This document shows positions 8,114 to 16,505 of a DNA stretch of 64,000 bases, piece by piece; position 1 is the first letter of the stretch; every line of letters begins with the position of its first letter. The DNA comes from DATAPD01 sp036265385 (GTDB lineage: Bacteria; Acidobacteriota; Terriglobia; Terriglobales; Acidobacteriaceae): contig DATAPD010000059.1 in assembly GCA_036265385.1 (NCBI GenBank), forward strand, positions 124,001 through 188,000. The letters are read 5' to 3'. The position numbers and the translations under genes were made by a program. The notes under the pieces are model-generated. The model was not told the origin of the DNA. It worked only from the letters and a program-made list of their open reading frames with translations, and ran no database searches.

Positions 8114-8847
8114 TGCGCAACTCTCCCGGCCATCTGTGGATTCTTCGTACCCTCCATCAACACTCCCTTATCCATGTGGAGTGTCGTGTCCGCACGTTGC
8201 GCGGCTAGCGGATCATGCGTGACCATCAGCACCGTCTTGTGATACTCCCGCGAAAGCCGGGTCAGCAAATCCAAGATTTCATCTGCGCTCTTGCGATCAA
8301 GATCCCCCGTGGGCTCATCGCAAAGCAGAAAAGTCGGATCAGCCACAATCGCCCGAGCAATACCAACCCTCTGTTCCTGTCCTCCTGACAGCTGACGCGG
8401 ATAATGATGCATACGATCGGCAAGCCCCACGACCGTCAGCGCCGTTTCCACATGCTTTCGCCGCTCTGCAGAAGACAATCTTGTGAGCAGCAGTGGTAAC
8501 TCCACATTTTGAAACGCCGTCATCACCGGAATCAGGTTGTACATCTGAAACACAAAGCCGACATGCCGCGCCCGCCAGGTCGTCAGGCGGCTGGCGGACA
8601 TATTCGTGATCTCATCCCCCGCAACCGTAATACTCCCGCGCGAAGGAACGTCCAGCCCGCCGAGTAAATTCAGCAGCGTCGTTTTGCCCGAACCGCTGGG
8701 ACCCATAAACGCGACAAAGTCCCCAGCATCCACATCGAGATTGAGCCCTTGCAGCACATCGATCTCTTCGCTGCCGCGCTGATACTTCTTATCCAGTCCC
8801 CGGACTTTCACCAGGCTATCGGTCCCACGCCCGTCCACACGAACCAT
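8110..8847 (-). CDS. ABC transporter ATP-binding protein (LolD/MacB-type)
   Basis: 245 residues with a complete nucleotide-binding domain: Walker A GPSGSGKTT (~50-58), Q-loop near FQMYNLIPV, signature LSGGQEQR (~150), Walker B FLLCDEPTGDLD and the switch His in VTHD. One deviation is visible: the signature is followed by E in LSGGQEQ, where Q is usual. It lies 10 bases downstream of the periplasmic adaptor gene and overlaps the first permease by four bases. Together the four genes form a MacAB-like tripartite export system that would recruit an outer-membrane factor; no TolC gene is adjacent. Confidence 0.93.
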   Translation of the reverse strand: MVRVDGRGTDSLVKVRGLDKKYQRGSEEIDVLQGLNLDVDAGDFVAFMGPSGSGKTTLLNLLGGLDVPSRGSITVAGDEITNMSASRLTTWRARHVGFVFQMYNLIPVMTAFQNVELPLLLTRLSSAERRKHVETALTVVGLADRMHHYPRQLSGGQEQRVGIARAIVADPTFLLCDEPTGDLDRKSADEILDLLTRLSREYHKTVLMVTHDPLAAQRADTTLHMDKGVLMEGTKNPQMAGRVAQ

Positions 8848-8857
8848 GCAATGCTCC

Positions 8858-10096
8858 TTACTTTTTCACGTCCACAGAATCACCATCGCGCAATTGCTCC
8901 GGCGCCTTTACGATTACTTGATCTCCTTCGCTAAGACCGGCAAGAATCTCTGTTCCACTCCCGCGAGGTTGGCCCGCCTTCACCGCACGGCGTTCGACTT
9001 TTCCATCCTTGTAGAGAAAAATGATCTTCTTTCCATTCTCATCCCGCAAAGCATCTGTCGGGACGACGATCAATGCTGCTTGCTTTTGTGCCGGAGCATC
9101 GTCGAGGAACGACACCTTCACGCCCATATCCGGAAGAATGCGCGGATCGAGCTTATCGAATGTGATGCGAACCTTGACCGTAGCTTTCTGACGATCCGCA
9201 GACGGAATGATCGTGCGCACCTTCGCCGGAATCTGCCAGTCTGGATACGCGTCGAGAACGGCGGTCACGGGTTGGCCATCTTTCACACGAGCGATGTACG
9301 ACTCGTTGACATCGACCTCAATCTCGAGCGAGTTCATGTCGACAAGCGTCGCAATGCCGGTGCGCGTGAATCCGCCTCCCGCCGATATCGGCGACACCAT
9401 CTCGCCGCGCTGGGCGTCTTTCGAAACGATGATGCCATCGAATGGCGCGCGAACGATGCAGTTATCAATGTCCTGTTGCGCGATCTGAATCCGCGCATCT
9501 GCCGCTCGCACCTGTTCTTCTGTTGAAGCGATGCGAGCCCGCAAGCTATCCGCTGCAGTCTGATTCAGATCAAATGTCTGCTGACTTGCTACGCCCTGAT
9601 CTCGAAGAGTCCGCGCGCGCTTCAGTTCGCGTTCCGCGTTGGTCAGGTTCACACGAAGGTCAGCAAGCTGAGCGGACGTCGCATCTCGATCCGCTTTGGC
9701 GGACAACAGTCGTCGTTGCGCATCTGACGAATCGAGAGTCGCGAGCACCTGCCCGGCTTTGACGTGCATTCCTTCATCCGTCAGGACCTGCTCCACACGA
9801 GCTGTAATTTTTGCAGCCACAGTGGCACGGCGGCGTGGGGTGACATAGCCGCTTGCGTTGAGCAGTGCGGCTCGTTCCTGAGCGGACGAAGCATGGACCG
9901 TTGTCACCTCAACCACCGGCGCTCTGTGCCGGATTTCATAAACCGCACCCGAAACGAGCAACAGCGCACCAATCGCCACAAAGACCCATCGAAGCCAGCG
10001 AAAATTGCGCTCTCCACGGGCAGAATCATGAATCCGCAGGCCGCTCAGATCCCGGGCTTTTGGAGTTTCTCGCAGATCGTTTGCGGGAAGTGCCAT
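8858..10096 (-). CDS. HlyD/MacA-type periplasmic adaptor (membrane fusion protein)
   Basis: 412 residues. A single N-terminal membrane helix (around residues 36-55) anchors the protein. A biotinyl-lipoyl-like half motif (VTPRRRATVAAKITARVEQV) precedes a long helical hairpin of ~100 residues with heptad character (LADLRVNLTNAERELKRARTL), the second lipoyl half (IVRAPFDGIIV), and beta-barrel and membrane-proximal domains. This is the order seen in MacA and other adaptors that bridge inner-membrane transporters to an outer-membrane channel. AGGAGC precedes the ATG. It is the first gene of the operon, and its ~200-base upstream region is shared with the divergent gene at 10296. Confidence 0.9.
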   Translation of the reverse strand: MALPANDLRETPKARDLSGLRIHDSARGERNFRWLRWVFVAIGALLLVSGAVYEIRHRAPVVEVTTVHASSAQERAALLNASGYVTPRRRATVAAKITARVEQVLTDEGMHVKAGQVLATLDSSDAQRRLLSAKADRDATSAQLADLRVNLTNAERELKRARTLRDQGVASQQTFDLNQTAADSLRARIASTEEQVRAADARIQIAQQDIDNCIVRAPFDGIIVSKDAQRGEMVSPISAGGGFTRTGIATLVDMNSLEIEVDVNESYIARVKDGQPVTAVLDAYPDWQIPAKVRTIIPSADRQKATVKVRITFDKLDPRILPDMGVKVSFLDDAPAQKQAALIVVPTDALRDENGKKIIFLYKDGKVERRAVKAGQPRGSGTEILAGLSEGDQVIVKAPEQLRDGDSVDVKK

Positions 10097-10295
10097 GTTT
10101 GCTCCTGCAGTGGTCGTCCAGACTACGCGGAGGCCCTGAAAATGTATGTGAGACGGAGCCGGATTACTGCGTTCTGGACCTGTTACGAGGATAGACTATC
10201 GTGAAGCTTAACGACAACGCCGGGCGCCACTGAGTGCAACCATCATTATTCACCAGAGTAAAAAACTAGCCTCCCAAAATGCGTAGAATGCGGAT

Positions 10296-10856
10296 ATGCA
10301 TCGCATTCGCAGTCTTAAAGCGAATGTCTCTATCGAAGAGGCGAAATCTCAATTCGCCGGAGGTTCGCTTTCGAAGTTCACTCGCGACCTTGCGTTTGGA
10401 CCGCTTCGATCGGTCGCCGCTATCCATATCCCTTTTCGTCTTTTCGAAGTAGCGATCAAAAATGGCGGTGCAAGCCAGACAGAATTCTTCGCTCTTGATG
10501 TTGTGAATGGGACGCTTGACGTATTCAGGTTTGACAGCGTCCCCGAAACGGAGTTGGTCGAGTCGCGCAATGTTTTGGAGGTTGCCGTGGACGACAACAA
10601 AGCGAATGATTTAGTCCTATCCGCTGTCAGGCGCGCGCTGTACTCCCATGGTTTTTTTAAGATGCGGGACCTTCACCTGAACGCAGCCGCGTTGCCCGGC
10701 GACCTCTACGCTCCGTACTGGGTCGGGCTGCGCGGGCGAAGCCAGGAAGTTCATCTGGAAATCCTGGATGCCGTCCGCCGCCGCATGGAAGGCGGGAAAA
10801 TGCGGCAAATGGTTTCGGAGTGGCTCCTCTCGGCATCAGCCAGTCTCAATCGCTAA
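10296..10856 (+). CDS. Conserved hypothetical protein
   Basis: 186 residues, no signal peptide and no membrane helix. I do not recognise a named family. The sequence alternates hydrophobic strands (HIPFRLFEVAI, EFFALDVVNGTLDVFRF) and ends in helices rich in Arg and Met, so a mixed alpha/beta soluble domain is likely. The pattern of an aromatic-rich central region (LYAPYWVGLRG) with a GLRGR turn is notable. It is divergent from the export operon and 150 bases upstream of the kinase-like gene, so it might be co-transcribed with the latter; nothing in the sequence proves this. Confidence 0.65.
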   Translation: MHRIRSLKANVSIEEAKSQFAGGSLSKFTRDLAFGPLRSVAAIHIPFRLFEVAIKNGGASQTEFFALDVVNGTLDVFRFDSVPETELVESRNVLEVAVDDNKANDLVLSAVRRALYSHGFFKMRDLHLNAAALPGDLYAPYWVGLRGRSQEVHLEILDAVRRRMEGGKMRQMVSEWLLSASASLNR

Positions 10857-11006
10857 TCCCCTGAAGTCCAACGCGTCGAGGGGTACTTTCGTAATTCCCG
10901 TGGGTAGTACTGAGCGGGCTATTCTACGTATGTCCTCCCCTCCGGGTTCGCTGCGCGCAGCGTGTGCCGCAAGGTGGCGTATCTACGCCTGCATGAGGCT
11001 GAAAAG

Positions 11007-13475
11007 ATGTCTACGCAAATCGGGCGCTTCGAGATTTTGAGTGAGATCGTCAAGTCTGCGCGAGGCGCCATTTACAAGGCGAACGATTCCAGCAGCAATC
11101 AGGTCGTTGCTCTCAAGACCGTACATCTCGATATGCCTGAGGATGACGCCAAGGCATTCGGCGACCAGGTACTGGCTGAAGTAGAAAGCGCAAAATCGCT
11201 CACTTCCCAAAACGCAGCGCTGTTATATGGCGCGGGTCAGATCGAAAACCAATTCTGTGCGGCGATGGAATACGTGCAGGGAAATAGCATCGCCAACATG
11301 CTTGCGCGACATGAAGGCTTTTCCATCTGGGATTTGCTCGATATCAGCCGCCAGATGTGCGCAGGGCTCGACCACGCCGCGTCCAGCGGAGTAGTTCATC
11401 ACAGCCTCGAGCCCGATAAGGTCATGGTGCAGTGGGATGGACTGGTCAAGATCCTGGGTTATGGGATCTCGATTATGTCTTCCGCATCTTCCGTCGCGAC
11501 GAGCGCCCCGAGCCGTAACGCGTATTACCAATCCCCAGAGCAGGTGCAGGGGAATCCGGTCGACCTACGTTCAAACCTCTTTAGCTGGGGTGCCATTCTC
11601 TATGAGATGGTCACCGATCGGAAGGCATTCGACGGGGAAACCTCAGAAGCTGTCTTGCATAGCATCGTGCACGAGAATCCCGTTGCTCCGTGTCAGGTCA
11701 ATCCTAAGATTCAGCCTGCTGTCAGCGCGCTGATTATGAAAGCGTTGGCGAAGGCTCCGGAAGAGCGCTATCAAAGCGGGCGTGAACTGCTGGACGATCT
11801 CGAGAAATGCAAGGAAAATAAGAGCAGCGCAGCAAAACCTGCAGCCCCGGTTCGCGCACCTGCCGCGCCCGCGAATCAAGCAGGCGCATCGGCGAAATTT
11901 ACGAATTCAGTGCAGGCAAAACCTTCCTCAGCTGTAGCAGCACCACGCGCGGTGAAGACTGCTGCTTCCGCACAACAAGAGCATAGCGGGAGCGAGACAA
12001 ACGCTGATCCAGCGACGGCTTACCAAGCTCCAAGCGATAACCGGCAATTCGTGAAAGCGGCCGCTGCTGCTGCCAGTGCTGCCAACACAAGCCGGCGCAC
12101 CTTTACTCAACCGGTTGAGCAAGAGAGCGCCGACGCGACCCAAACTTTTGTTAGCTCGGTGACGAAAGAGTCATTAGAAGCGTTTCACAGCGCTGCGCAG
12201 ATGTCCGCTGCTCCAGCCGAGGCCGAGGCGCCTCAAATTGCCGTCGATCCCATGATGGCCGCCATGGAGAGTGGGAGCGCAGCGCCGACCAAGAGCTTCT
12301 CGGATCTTGACGAATTGCCGCCGCTGAAGCAAACGTACGTAGCCCCAAAACCAGAAGTCGTCCACGAGGAGCCCGAGCCAGAACCGGTTCCGGTTGCGCT
12401 TCGCCCGAAACAGGAAAAGCCCAGGGTGCAGCCTCGTGTTGCCGCCGAAAAGGCAATCAAAGAAATCAAGACTGTACCGCCCAAGCTCATGGCGTACTCG
12501 GTCATGGGAGCAGTGATCTTGATTCTTGTCATTGCGCTTGGCGTGACGTGGCGAATGTATTCGCAAAATTCGGAGTATGATTCCAAGCCGGCGCGGAAGA
12601 GCGCGGCGTCAGTCCAGACTGCTGGCCCAACACCTGCGCCGCAACCAGTCGCCGAGCCTGAGCAACAAGAGCAACAGGCCGTGGCTGAGCCGGATGTCGT
12701 CCAAATTCCCGTAAAGCATAAAGGCAAGAAAGCGGCGCCAGCTCCTGTGCCCGTGGCTGTTGTTCCAGGTGTTCTCGCGCTTGACTCAACGCCCGAGGGT
12801 GCACAGGTACAAGTGGACGGCCGCGCCGATACCAGTTGGGTAACGCCCTTCAGCTTGCCCGGAGTAGCGCCGGGTCAACACACGGTTTCGGTGCTGAAGC
12901 AGGGTTACAGCACTGAAACGCGGACCGTCGACGTTAGCTCCGGAAGCAAATCGTTCGTAGTCGTGCACCTCACACCGATCGCGGCGACGCTCTCTGTGAC
13001 AAGCCAACCTGCCGGGGCATCCGTGTTCATCGATGGAAAAGATTCCGGCCATGTCACACCAGCGACCTTGAATCTTGAAAAAGGCACCCATACGGTTCTC
13101 GTTCGGAAACAGGGATTTCTGGATGAGACTGTGACCGCCGACATGGTGGCTGGACAAACGGTGCACGTTGCACCCACCCTGAGGGCTCTTGGCAATGTCG
13201 ACGACATCAAAACAGTCGGTAAATTCAAGAAACTGTTTGGTGGCGGAGATTCGTCCGCTGGAATGGGAACAGTCGCGATCAAGACACAGCCCAAGGGAGC
13301 TCAGATTGCGATCAACCGTCGCATCCTGGATAAGCCTTCGCCTTCAGAGTTCATGCTTGGGCCGGGTAACTACATCGTCGACATCACGCTTACCGGCTTC
13401 AAGTCAATCCACAAAGTAATCACGGTGGAAAAGGGCGGCAAGGTAGCGATTGACGAGATCCTCGAGAGGGAATAA
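11007..13475 (+). CDS. Serine/threonine-kinase-like protein (probable pseudokinase) with three PEGA repeats
   Basis: 822 residues. Residues ~7-268 align with the bacterial Hanks-type kinase fold: the beta-3 Lys (VVALKTV, K37), SPEQV in the activation segment and the RSNLFSWGAILYEM helix are kept. The catalytic loop HRDLKPxN reads HHSLEPDK (131-138) and the DFG triad reads GYG (151-153), so the catalytic base and the Mg-binding Asp and Asn are all missing; the glycine loop is also degenerate. A Pro/Ala-rich linker (~275-490), one membrane helix (~495-517) and three PEGA repeats (~588-657, 660-726, 754-820) follow, the PEGA part lying outside the membrane. ATG 11007 begins directly before the kinase fold. 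It probably acts as a sensor or scaffold rather than a phosphotransferase. Confidence 0.88.
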   Translation: MSTQIGRFEILSEIVKSARGAIYKANDSSSNQVVALKTVHLDMPEDDAKAFGDQVLAEVESAKSLTSQNAALLYGAGQIENQFCAAMEYVQGNSIANMLARHEGFSIWDLLDISRQMCAGLDHAASSGVVHHSLEPDKVMVQWDGLVKILGYGISIMSSASSVATSAPSRNAYYQSPEQVQGNPVDLRSNLFSWGAILYEMVTDRKAFDGETSEAVLHSIVHENPVAPCQVNPKIQPAVSALIMKALAKAPEERYQSGRELLDDLEKCKENKSSAAKPAAPVRAPAAPANQAGASAKFTNSVQAKPSSAVAAPRAVKTAASAQQEHSGSETNADPATAYQAPSDNRQFVKAAAAAASAANTSRRTFTQPVEQESADATQTFVSSVTKESLEAFHSAAQMSAAPAEAEAPQIAVDPMMAAMESGSAAPTKSFSDLDELPPLKQTYVAPKPEVVHEEPEPEPVPVALRPKQEKPRVQPRVAAEKAIKEIKTVPPKLMAYSVMGAVILILVIALGVTWRMYSQNSEYDSKPARKSAASVQTAGPTPAPQPVAEPEQQEQQAVAEPDVVQIPVKHKGKKAAPAPVPVAVVPGVLALDSTPEGAQVQVDGRADTSWVTPFSLPGVAPGQHTVSVLKQGYSTETRTVDVSSGSKSFVVVHLTPIAATLSVTSQPAGASVFIDGKDSGHVTPATLNLEKGTHTVLVRKQGFLDETVTADMVAGQTVHVAPTLRALGNVDDIKTVGKFKKLFGGGDSSAGMGTVAIKTQPKGAQIAINRRILDKPSPSEFMLGPGNYIVDITLTGFKSIHKVITVEKGGKVAIDEILERE

Positions 13476-13495
13476 GTGATTACGCCAGAAAAGGT

Positions 13496-13519
13496 GCCGA
13501 CTTCAGTCGGCCCTTTTTT
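13496..13519 (+). terminator. Rho-independent terminator after the pseudokinase gene
   Basis: A perfect six-base-pair stem GCCGAC / GTCGGC with a TTCA loop is followed by CC and six T residues. A-rich bases upstream of the stem can extend the pairing. It sits 20 bases after the stop at 13475. Confidence 0.9.
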
Positions 13520-13543
13520 GCTGGTCAAGATTGATCTAGCATT

Positions 13544-13577
13544 TGTCATCCTGAGCGCAGCGAAGGACCTGCTTTTA
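13544..13577 (+). repeat. Dispersed intergenic repeat of the GTCATCCTGAGCG type
   Basis: The stretch starting TGTCATCCTGAGCGCAGC and continuing GAAGGACCTGCTTTT has the form of a widespread short interspersed bacterial repeat whose reverse strand reads as RSFAALRMT in one frame. It lies directly downstream of the terminator. Only this copy and the related element at 13626 were noticed in the window. Confidence 0.65.
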
Positions 13578-13625
13578 CATGTCGCTTGCATTGGCCTCTC
13601 GCCTCAATGCCGTACTGCGCAACGG

Positions 13626-13675
13626 GCGTCATCCCGAAGACTCGCGTTCGCTCGAGCGAGTCGAGGGATCTTGCG
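13626..13675 (+). repeat. Second repeat-like element with internal palindrome
   Basis: It begins with GCGTCATCCCGAAG and ends with GAGTCGAGGGATCTTG, enclosing an inverted-repeat core around CGCTCGAGCG. It resembles the 13544 element in its GTCATCC head and GGATCT tail and is probably a related dispersed repeat. It overlaps the upstream part of the open frame that leads into the lipoprotein gene. Confidence 0.55.
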
Positions 13676-13710
13676 CTGACAACGGTGCCCCGTCACAGGC
13701 CTCCGCATTC

Positions 13711-14187
13711 TTGGTTGGTAAAAAGCTGAGTTTAATCATCATCGCGGTCGCCATCGTTGCTTTAGCAGGAGGTTGTAACCAGCCGGGCTCGACTCCTGTA
13801 AGTACGAATCGACCTTCCAAATCTACGACGGCATCCGATGGCGCATCTCCAACCTCTAATGAGATCGGGCAAGCAATGATCGGGAAACAGATTACGGTTC
13901 ACGGGAAAGTTGGGTTTAGCAAGATCGGGTGGTATGTCTTGCTTGACAATCAGCAGGAAATTTATTTTTTCCCGGGAAGATCATCTGATTGGGAATCCTC
14001 CGCTGAGATGCGTGGCAAACTCGTCACGGCGACCGGCGTCCTTAGATTTTCTCAGTGTCCTAAGAATCCACTAACGGACAAAGAAGGACGAGTCATAAAC
14101 AAAGAAGGCCGAATCATCGACCGCTGTTCTGATTACTATTACTTCGACGATCAGCCGTCGCAGGTTCGTCCGGCCCCCGGCGCATGA
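13711..14187 (+). CDS. Small lipoprotein with OB-fold-like domain
   Basis: About 158 residues from a TTG start. The first residues carry two lysines, then a hydrophobic run and a lipobox LAGGC, so the mature protein would be lipid-anchored. The frame is open back to an ATG at 13579, but that extra part is encoded by repeat DNA and would bury the signal peptide, so I take the TTG at 13711 despite a weak ribosome-binding site. After a Ser/Thr/Pro linker comes a compact beta-rich domain (ITVHGKVGFSK..WYVLLDN..IYFFPG..VTATGVLRF) that looks like an OB-type barrel. A short near-repeat, KEGRVIN then KEGRIID, lies near the C-terminus. Function unknown. Confidence 0.65.
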   Translation: MVGKKLSLIIIAVAIVALAGGCNQPGSTPVSTNRPSKSTTASDGASPTSNEIGQAMIGKQITVHGKVGFSKIGWYVLLDNQQEIYFFPGRSSDWESSAEMRGKLVTATGVLRFSQCPKNPLTDKEGRVINKEGRIIDRCSDYYYFDDQPSQVRPAPGA

Positions 14188-14225
14188 CACCCCGGCGGCC
14201 CGCTCACCTCTGAAAGGTCGGGTGG

Positions 14226-14254
14226 CCGCTCAAGCCCGGTTTTGGCTTGAGCGG
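14226..14254 (+). terminator. Hairpin between convergent genes, probable terminator
   Basis: An 11-base-pair perfect stem, CCGCTCAAGCC / GGCTTGAGCGG, with a seven-base loop lies 38 bases after the lipoprotein stop. It is followed by GGTCTTTCC rather than a clean T run, so termination is likely but less certain than at 13496. Confidence 0.65.
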
Positions 14255-14438
14255 GGTCTTTCCTCATCTTCTTACGCTTGTCAGCCTTTCACTCTTCGAG
14301 TCTCTTCCCATCGCCTCTCGGCTAAGCTGCTAAAAGCTAACGTCTGATAGCGCTGTTGCAACCCGCGCACGCCCCTTGCCTTCAGAATCCGATGCGGCAT
14401 TCCGTCTGCACATGAATTTAGCGTCTCTCCAGAATTCA

Positions 14439-14470
14439 GCTGAAGCCTGATGGCTGAGGGCTGAAAGCTG
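14439..14470. repeat. Heptanucleotide tandem repeat (GCTGARG-like)
   Basis: Four and a half seven-base units tile without gaps: GCTGAAG, CCTGATG, GCTGAGG, GCTGAAA, GCTG. The rest of 14255-14736 holds no supportable gene or RNA. Confidence 0.65.
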
Positions 14471-14736
14471 TGAGAGAAGCGAGCTAACTCCTTATTCCGG
14501 AATATTTTGCCTTTAAGTGCTTATTACTCAAAGATCTGGCGGGAATTTTTTCGTAAGTTGCTGATTCCCAAAGATCGAGATATGGGGGAGGGTATACCCG
14601 TTGGTAGCTGGTTGATAACAGCTTGGTTACTATGCTGCCAGAGCTGTGCAGCTGCGTGCCAGCATATGGGCAGTGTGGGAGTTCCTTTGAAAGAGAAAGG
14701 TTCCCCGAAAGCTCGCTTGAAGTTGGGCCGTCGTGA

Positions 14737-16431
14737 TTAGTTCGGCAGCTTGAAATTGACTGTGATCTGCGTCTGAATTTCGACCGGCTCACCATTGAGG
14801 TAGTACGGTTTGTATTTCCACTGGCGAACGGCGTCGGACGCTGCACGAGCAAGCACGCCGTCTCCGCTCAGCACAGTCAAGTTCGAGATCCGTCCCTCTT
14901 TGCTGATCGTGGCAAGAAGTTGCACCGCACCTTGAATGCGCATCTGCATCGCAGACGATGGGTAAACAGGCTGCACTCTTTTAAGGATGAGTCCCTGCGA
15001 AACACCCTGAGAAATGCGCAGAGTTTGCTGCGAGCGACCTGGGACTGCAACTGGCGTGCTCGCAACCAGGCTATTCAATGCGTTCTGATCGGTAGAAGAC
15101 GAGGCGATGCTGAGCGCTCCAGGAGCTTGTGGGCTCGCTTCACTGGAGGCTTCGGCTTTTTGTCCTTGTGACGCGCCGCTCTTCACGACGAGAGGCGCAA
15201 CTCTTGTGACCGTGTCTTCAGCGACCTGGGTATTCTTTGCAGCCGGACTCGGTTTCGAGACGTTCACCGCAGTTTGGTGCTCAGGCTTTTGTGGTTCGAC
15301 AGCGGGCGCAGAATTGATTTGTGTCGGGGCCGAAGTGACAGGTGCTGGCGCCGGAACATTCTCTGTCGTCGGCGACGAAGCAACAGATTGCGCTAAAGGT
15401 GCAGGCGCTGGAGAACTCTGTTTCGTGCTCCAGCCGTAGAAGGCCATGCCAGCCGCGATGATGATGGCGGCCACGATGAAGTAAGGTTTTTTGCTCTTCG
15501 GTTCCTGTTCTTCGTCATCCTCGGTCAGAAATGCACCGAATGAGGGAGTGGAGTTTTCGGGTTCCGAATACGTCGTGCTGGCGACCGTTGGTTCTTCCGG
15601 GTGAACGGCCGGCGATGCTGGGCTTTCAAATAGTTCTCGTGCCTTCGCAGGAGCAGCGGCCGCTCCCGAAGACCCTACCGAAGAGGCTTGGATTGGGGCT
15701 TGTGTGAAAGTCTGTTTCGGCGCTACTGGAACTTCGAATTTTTTTCCCGCTGCTTCAGCAGCGCGTTGCAGCGCTGCGGCCATCGTACCGGACGCTTGTT
15801 TCGGCGCTTGCCACGCGAAATCGCTTGAAGTCGTCGAGTCTACGGTCGGGGTTACAGGTCCCGGAAGTGACTCGAGCATCGCAGCATCCGAAGCATCGAG
15901 AGCGGGCTCGGGCTCGCGTTCCGATTCGAGCGGGGCCATTCTCAGCGCTGGCGGAGGTGGTGTGAACGAAGGAGCCTTTGGTTTGAAGGCTGGCTGTTGC
16001 AAGGACGCAACGGGCTTCTGTGAAGCATCTGTTTTCGGTAGTGAGGATGCTTTCGGGTCCGTTGCTTTGCGTAAGAGACCGCGCGCAACGCGCAAAGTTC
16101 CCTTTGCCTGCTCAACGTTAATGGGTTTCGTAAGGACCAGGTTCGCCCCGATCCGAAAAGCTTTTGCTACTCCTGCCTGACCCTCCACTACAGCGACCGC
16201 AAGCGAGGACTGGTTGGAACTCGAATTGCGCGCACTCTTGAACAGCAGGGTCGCGTTCTGCTCGTTATCGCAGTCGACCACAACAGCGTCAAAATGCTGA
16301 GCCATCAGCTTCTTCACGGCAGCGAAGGGTTCAGTGGCGGTTTCTACACTGAATTCGAGATCACTCAACACTTGTGTGACGACGCGTGCGAGCTTCTCAT
16401 CGGGGCAGAAGAGTAATGCTTGGTAACCCAT
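14737..16431 (-). CDS. Receiver-like / transmembrane / TonB C-terminal hybrid protein
   Basis: 564 residues in three parts. Residues 1-122 resemble a response-regulator receiver: D53 at the end of the third strand (FDAVVVD) and K102 (LVLTKPI) are kept, while the usual Thr/Ser after strand four is replaced by hydrophobic residues. A long Pro/Ala/Ser-rich linker leads to one membrane helix (~317-333), another Pro-rich stretch, and a TonB C-terminal domain (~475-562: PVYPSSAMQMRIQGAVQLLATI, AVRQWKYKPYYLNGEPV). The receiver would be cytoplasmic and the TonB domain periplasmic. It lies 74 bases downstream of a paralogue with the same N-terminus. No ExbB/ExbD is adjacent. Confidence 0.85.
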   Translation of the reverse strand: MGYQALLFCPDEKLARVVTQVLSDLEFSVETATEPFAAVKKLMAQHFDAVVVDCDNEQNATLLFKSARNSSSNQSSLAVAVVEGQAGVAKAFRIGANLVLTKPINVEQAKGTLRVARGLLRKATDPKASSLPKTDASQKPVASLQQPAFKPKAPSFTPPPPALRMAPLESEREPEPALDASDAAMLESLPGPVTPTVDSTTSSDFAWQAPKQASGTMAAALQRAAEAAGKKFEVPVAPKQTFTQAPIQASSVGSSGAAAAPAKARELFESPASPAVHPEEPTVASTTYSEPENSTPSFGAFLTEDDEEQEPKSKKPYFIVAAIIIAAGMAFYGWSTKQSSPAPAPLAQSVASSPTTENVPAPAPVTSAPTQINSAPAVEPQKPEHQTAVNVSKPSPAAKNTQVAEDTVTRVAPLVVKSGASQGQKAEASSEASPQAPGALSIASSSTDQNALNSLVASTPVAVPGRSQQTLRISQGVSQGLILKRVQPVYPSSAMQMRIQGAVQLLATISKEGRISNLTVLSGDGVLARAASDAVRQWKYKPYYLNGEPVEIQTQITVNFKLPN

Positions 16432-16505
16432 ACGAAACCAATCGTAGGTACGAACGGAGCGACCGGCAAGTTACGCCAGTAATAAGGAAGCCTTCAGAAG
16501 GCGCA

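Noticed and set aside
13370..13591. Minus-strand frame containing RSFAALRMT
   Set aside because: This is the well-known translation of a dispersed repeat and covers a terminator; not a protein-coding gene.
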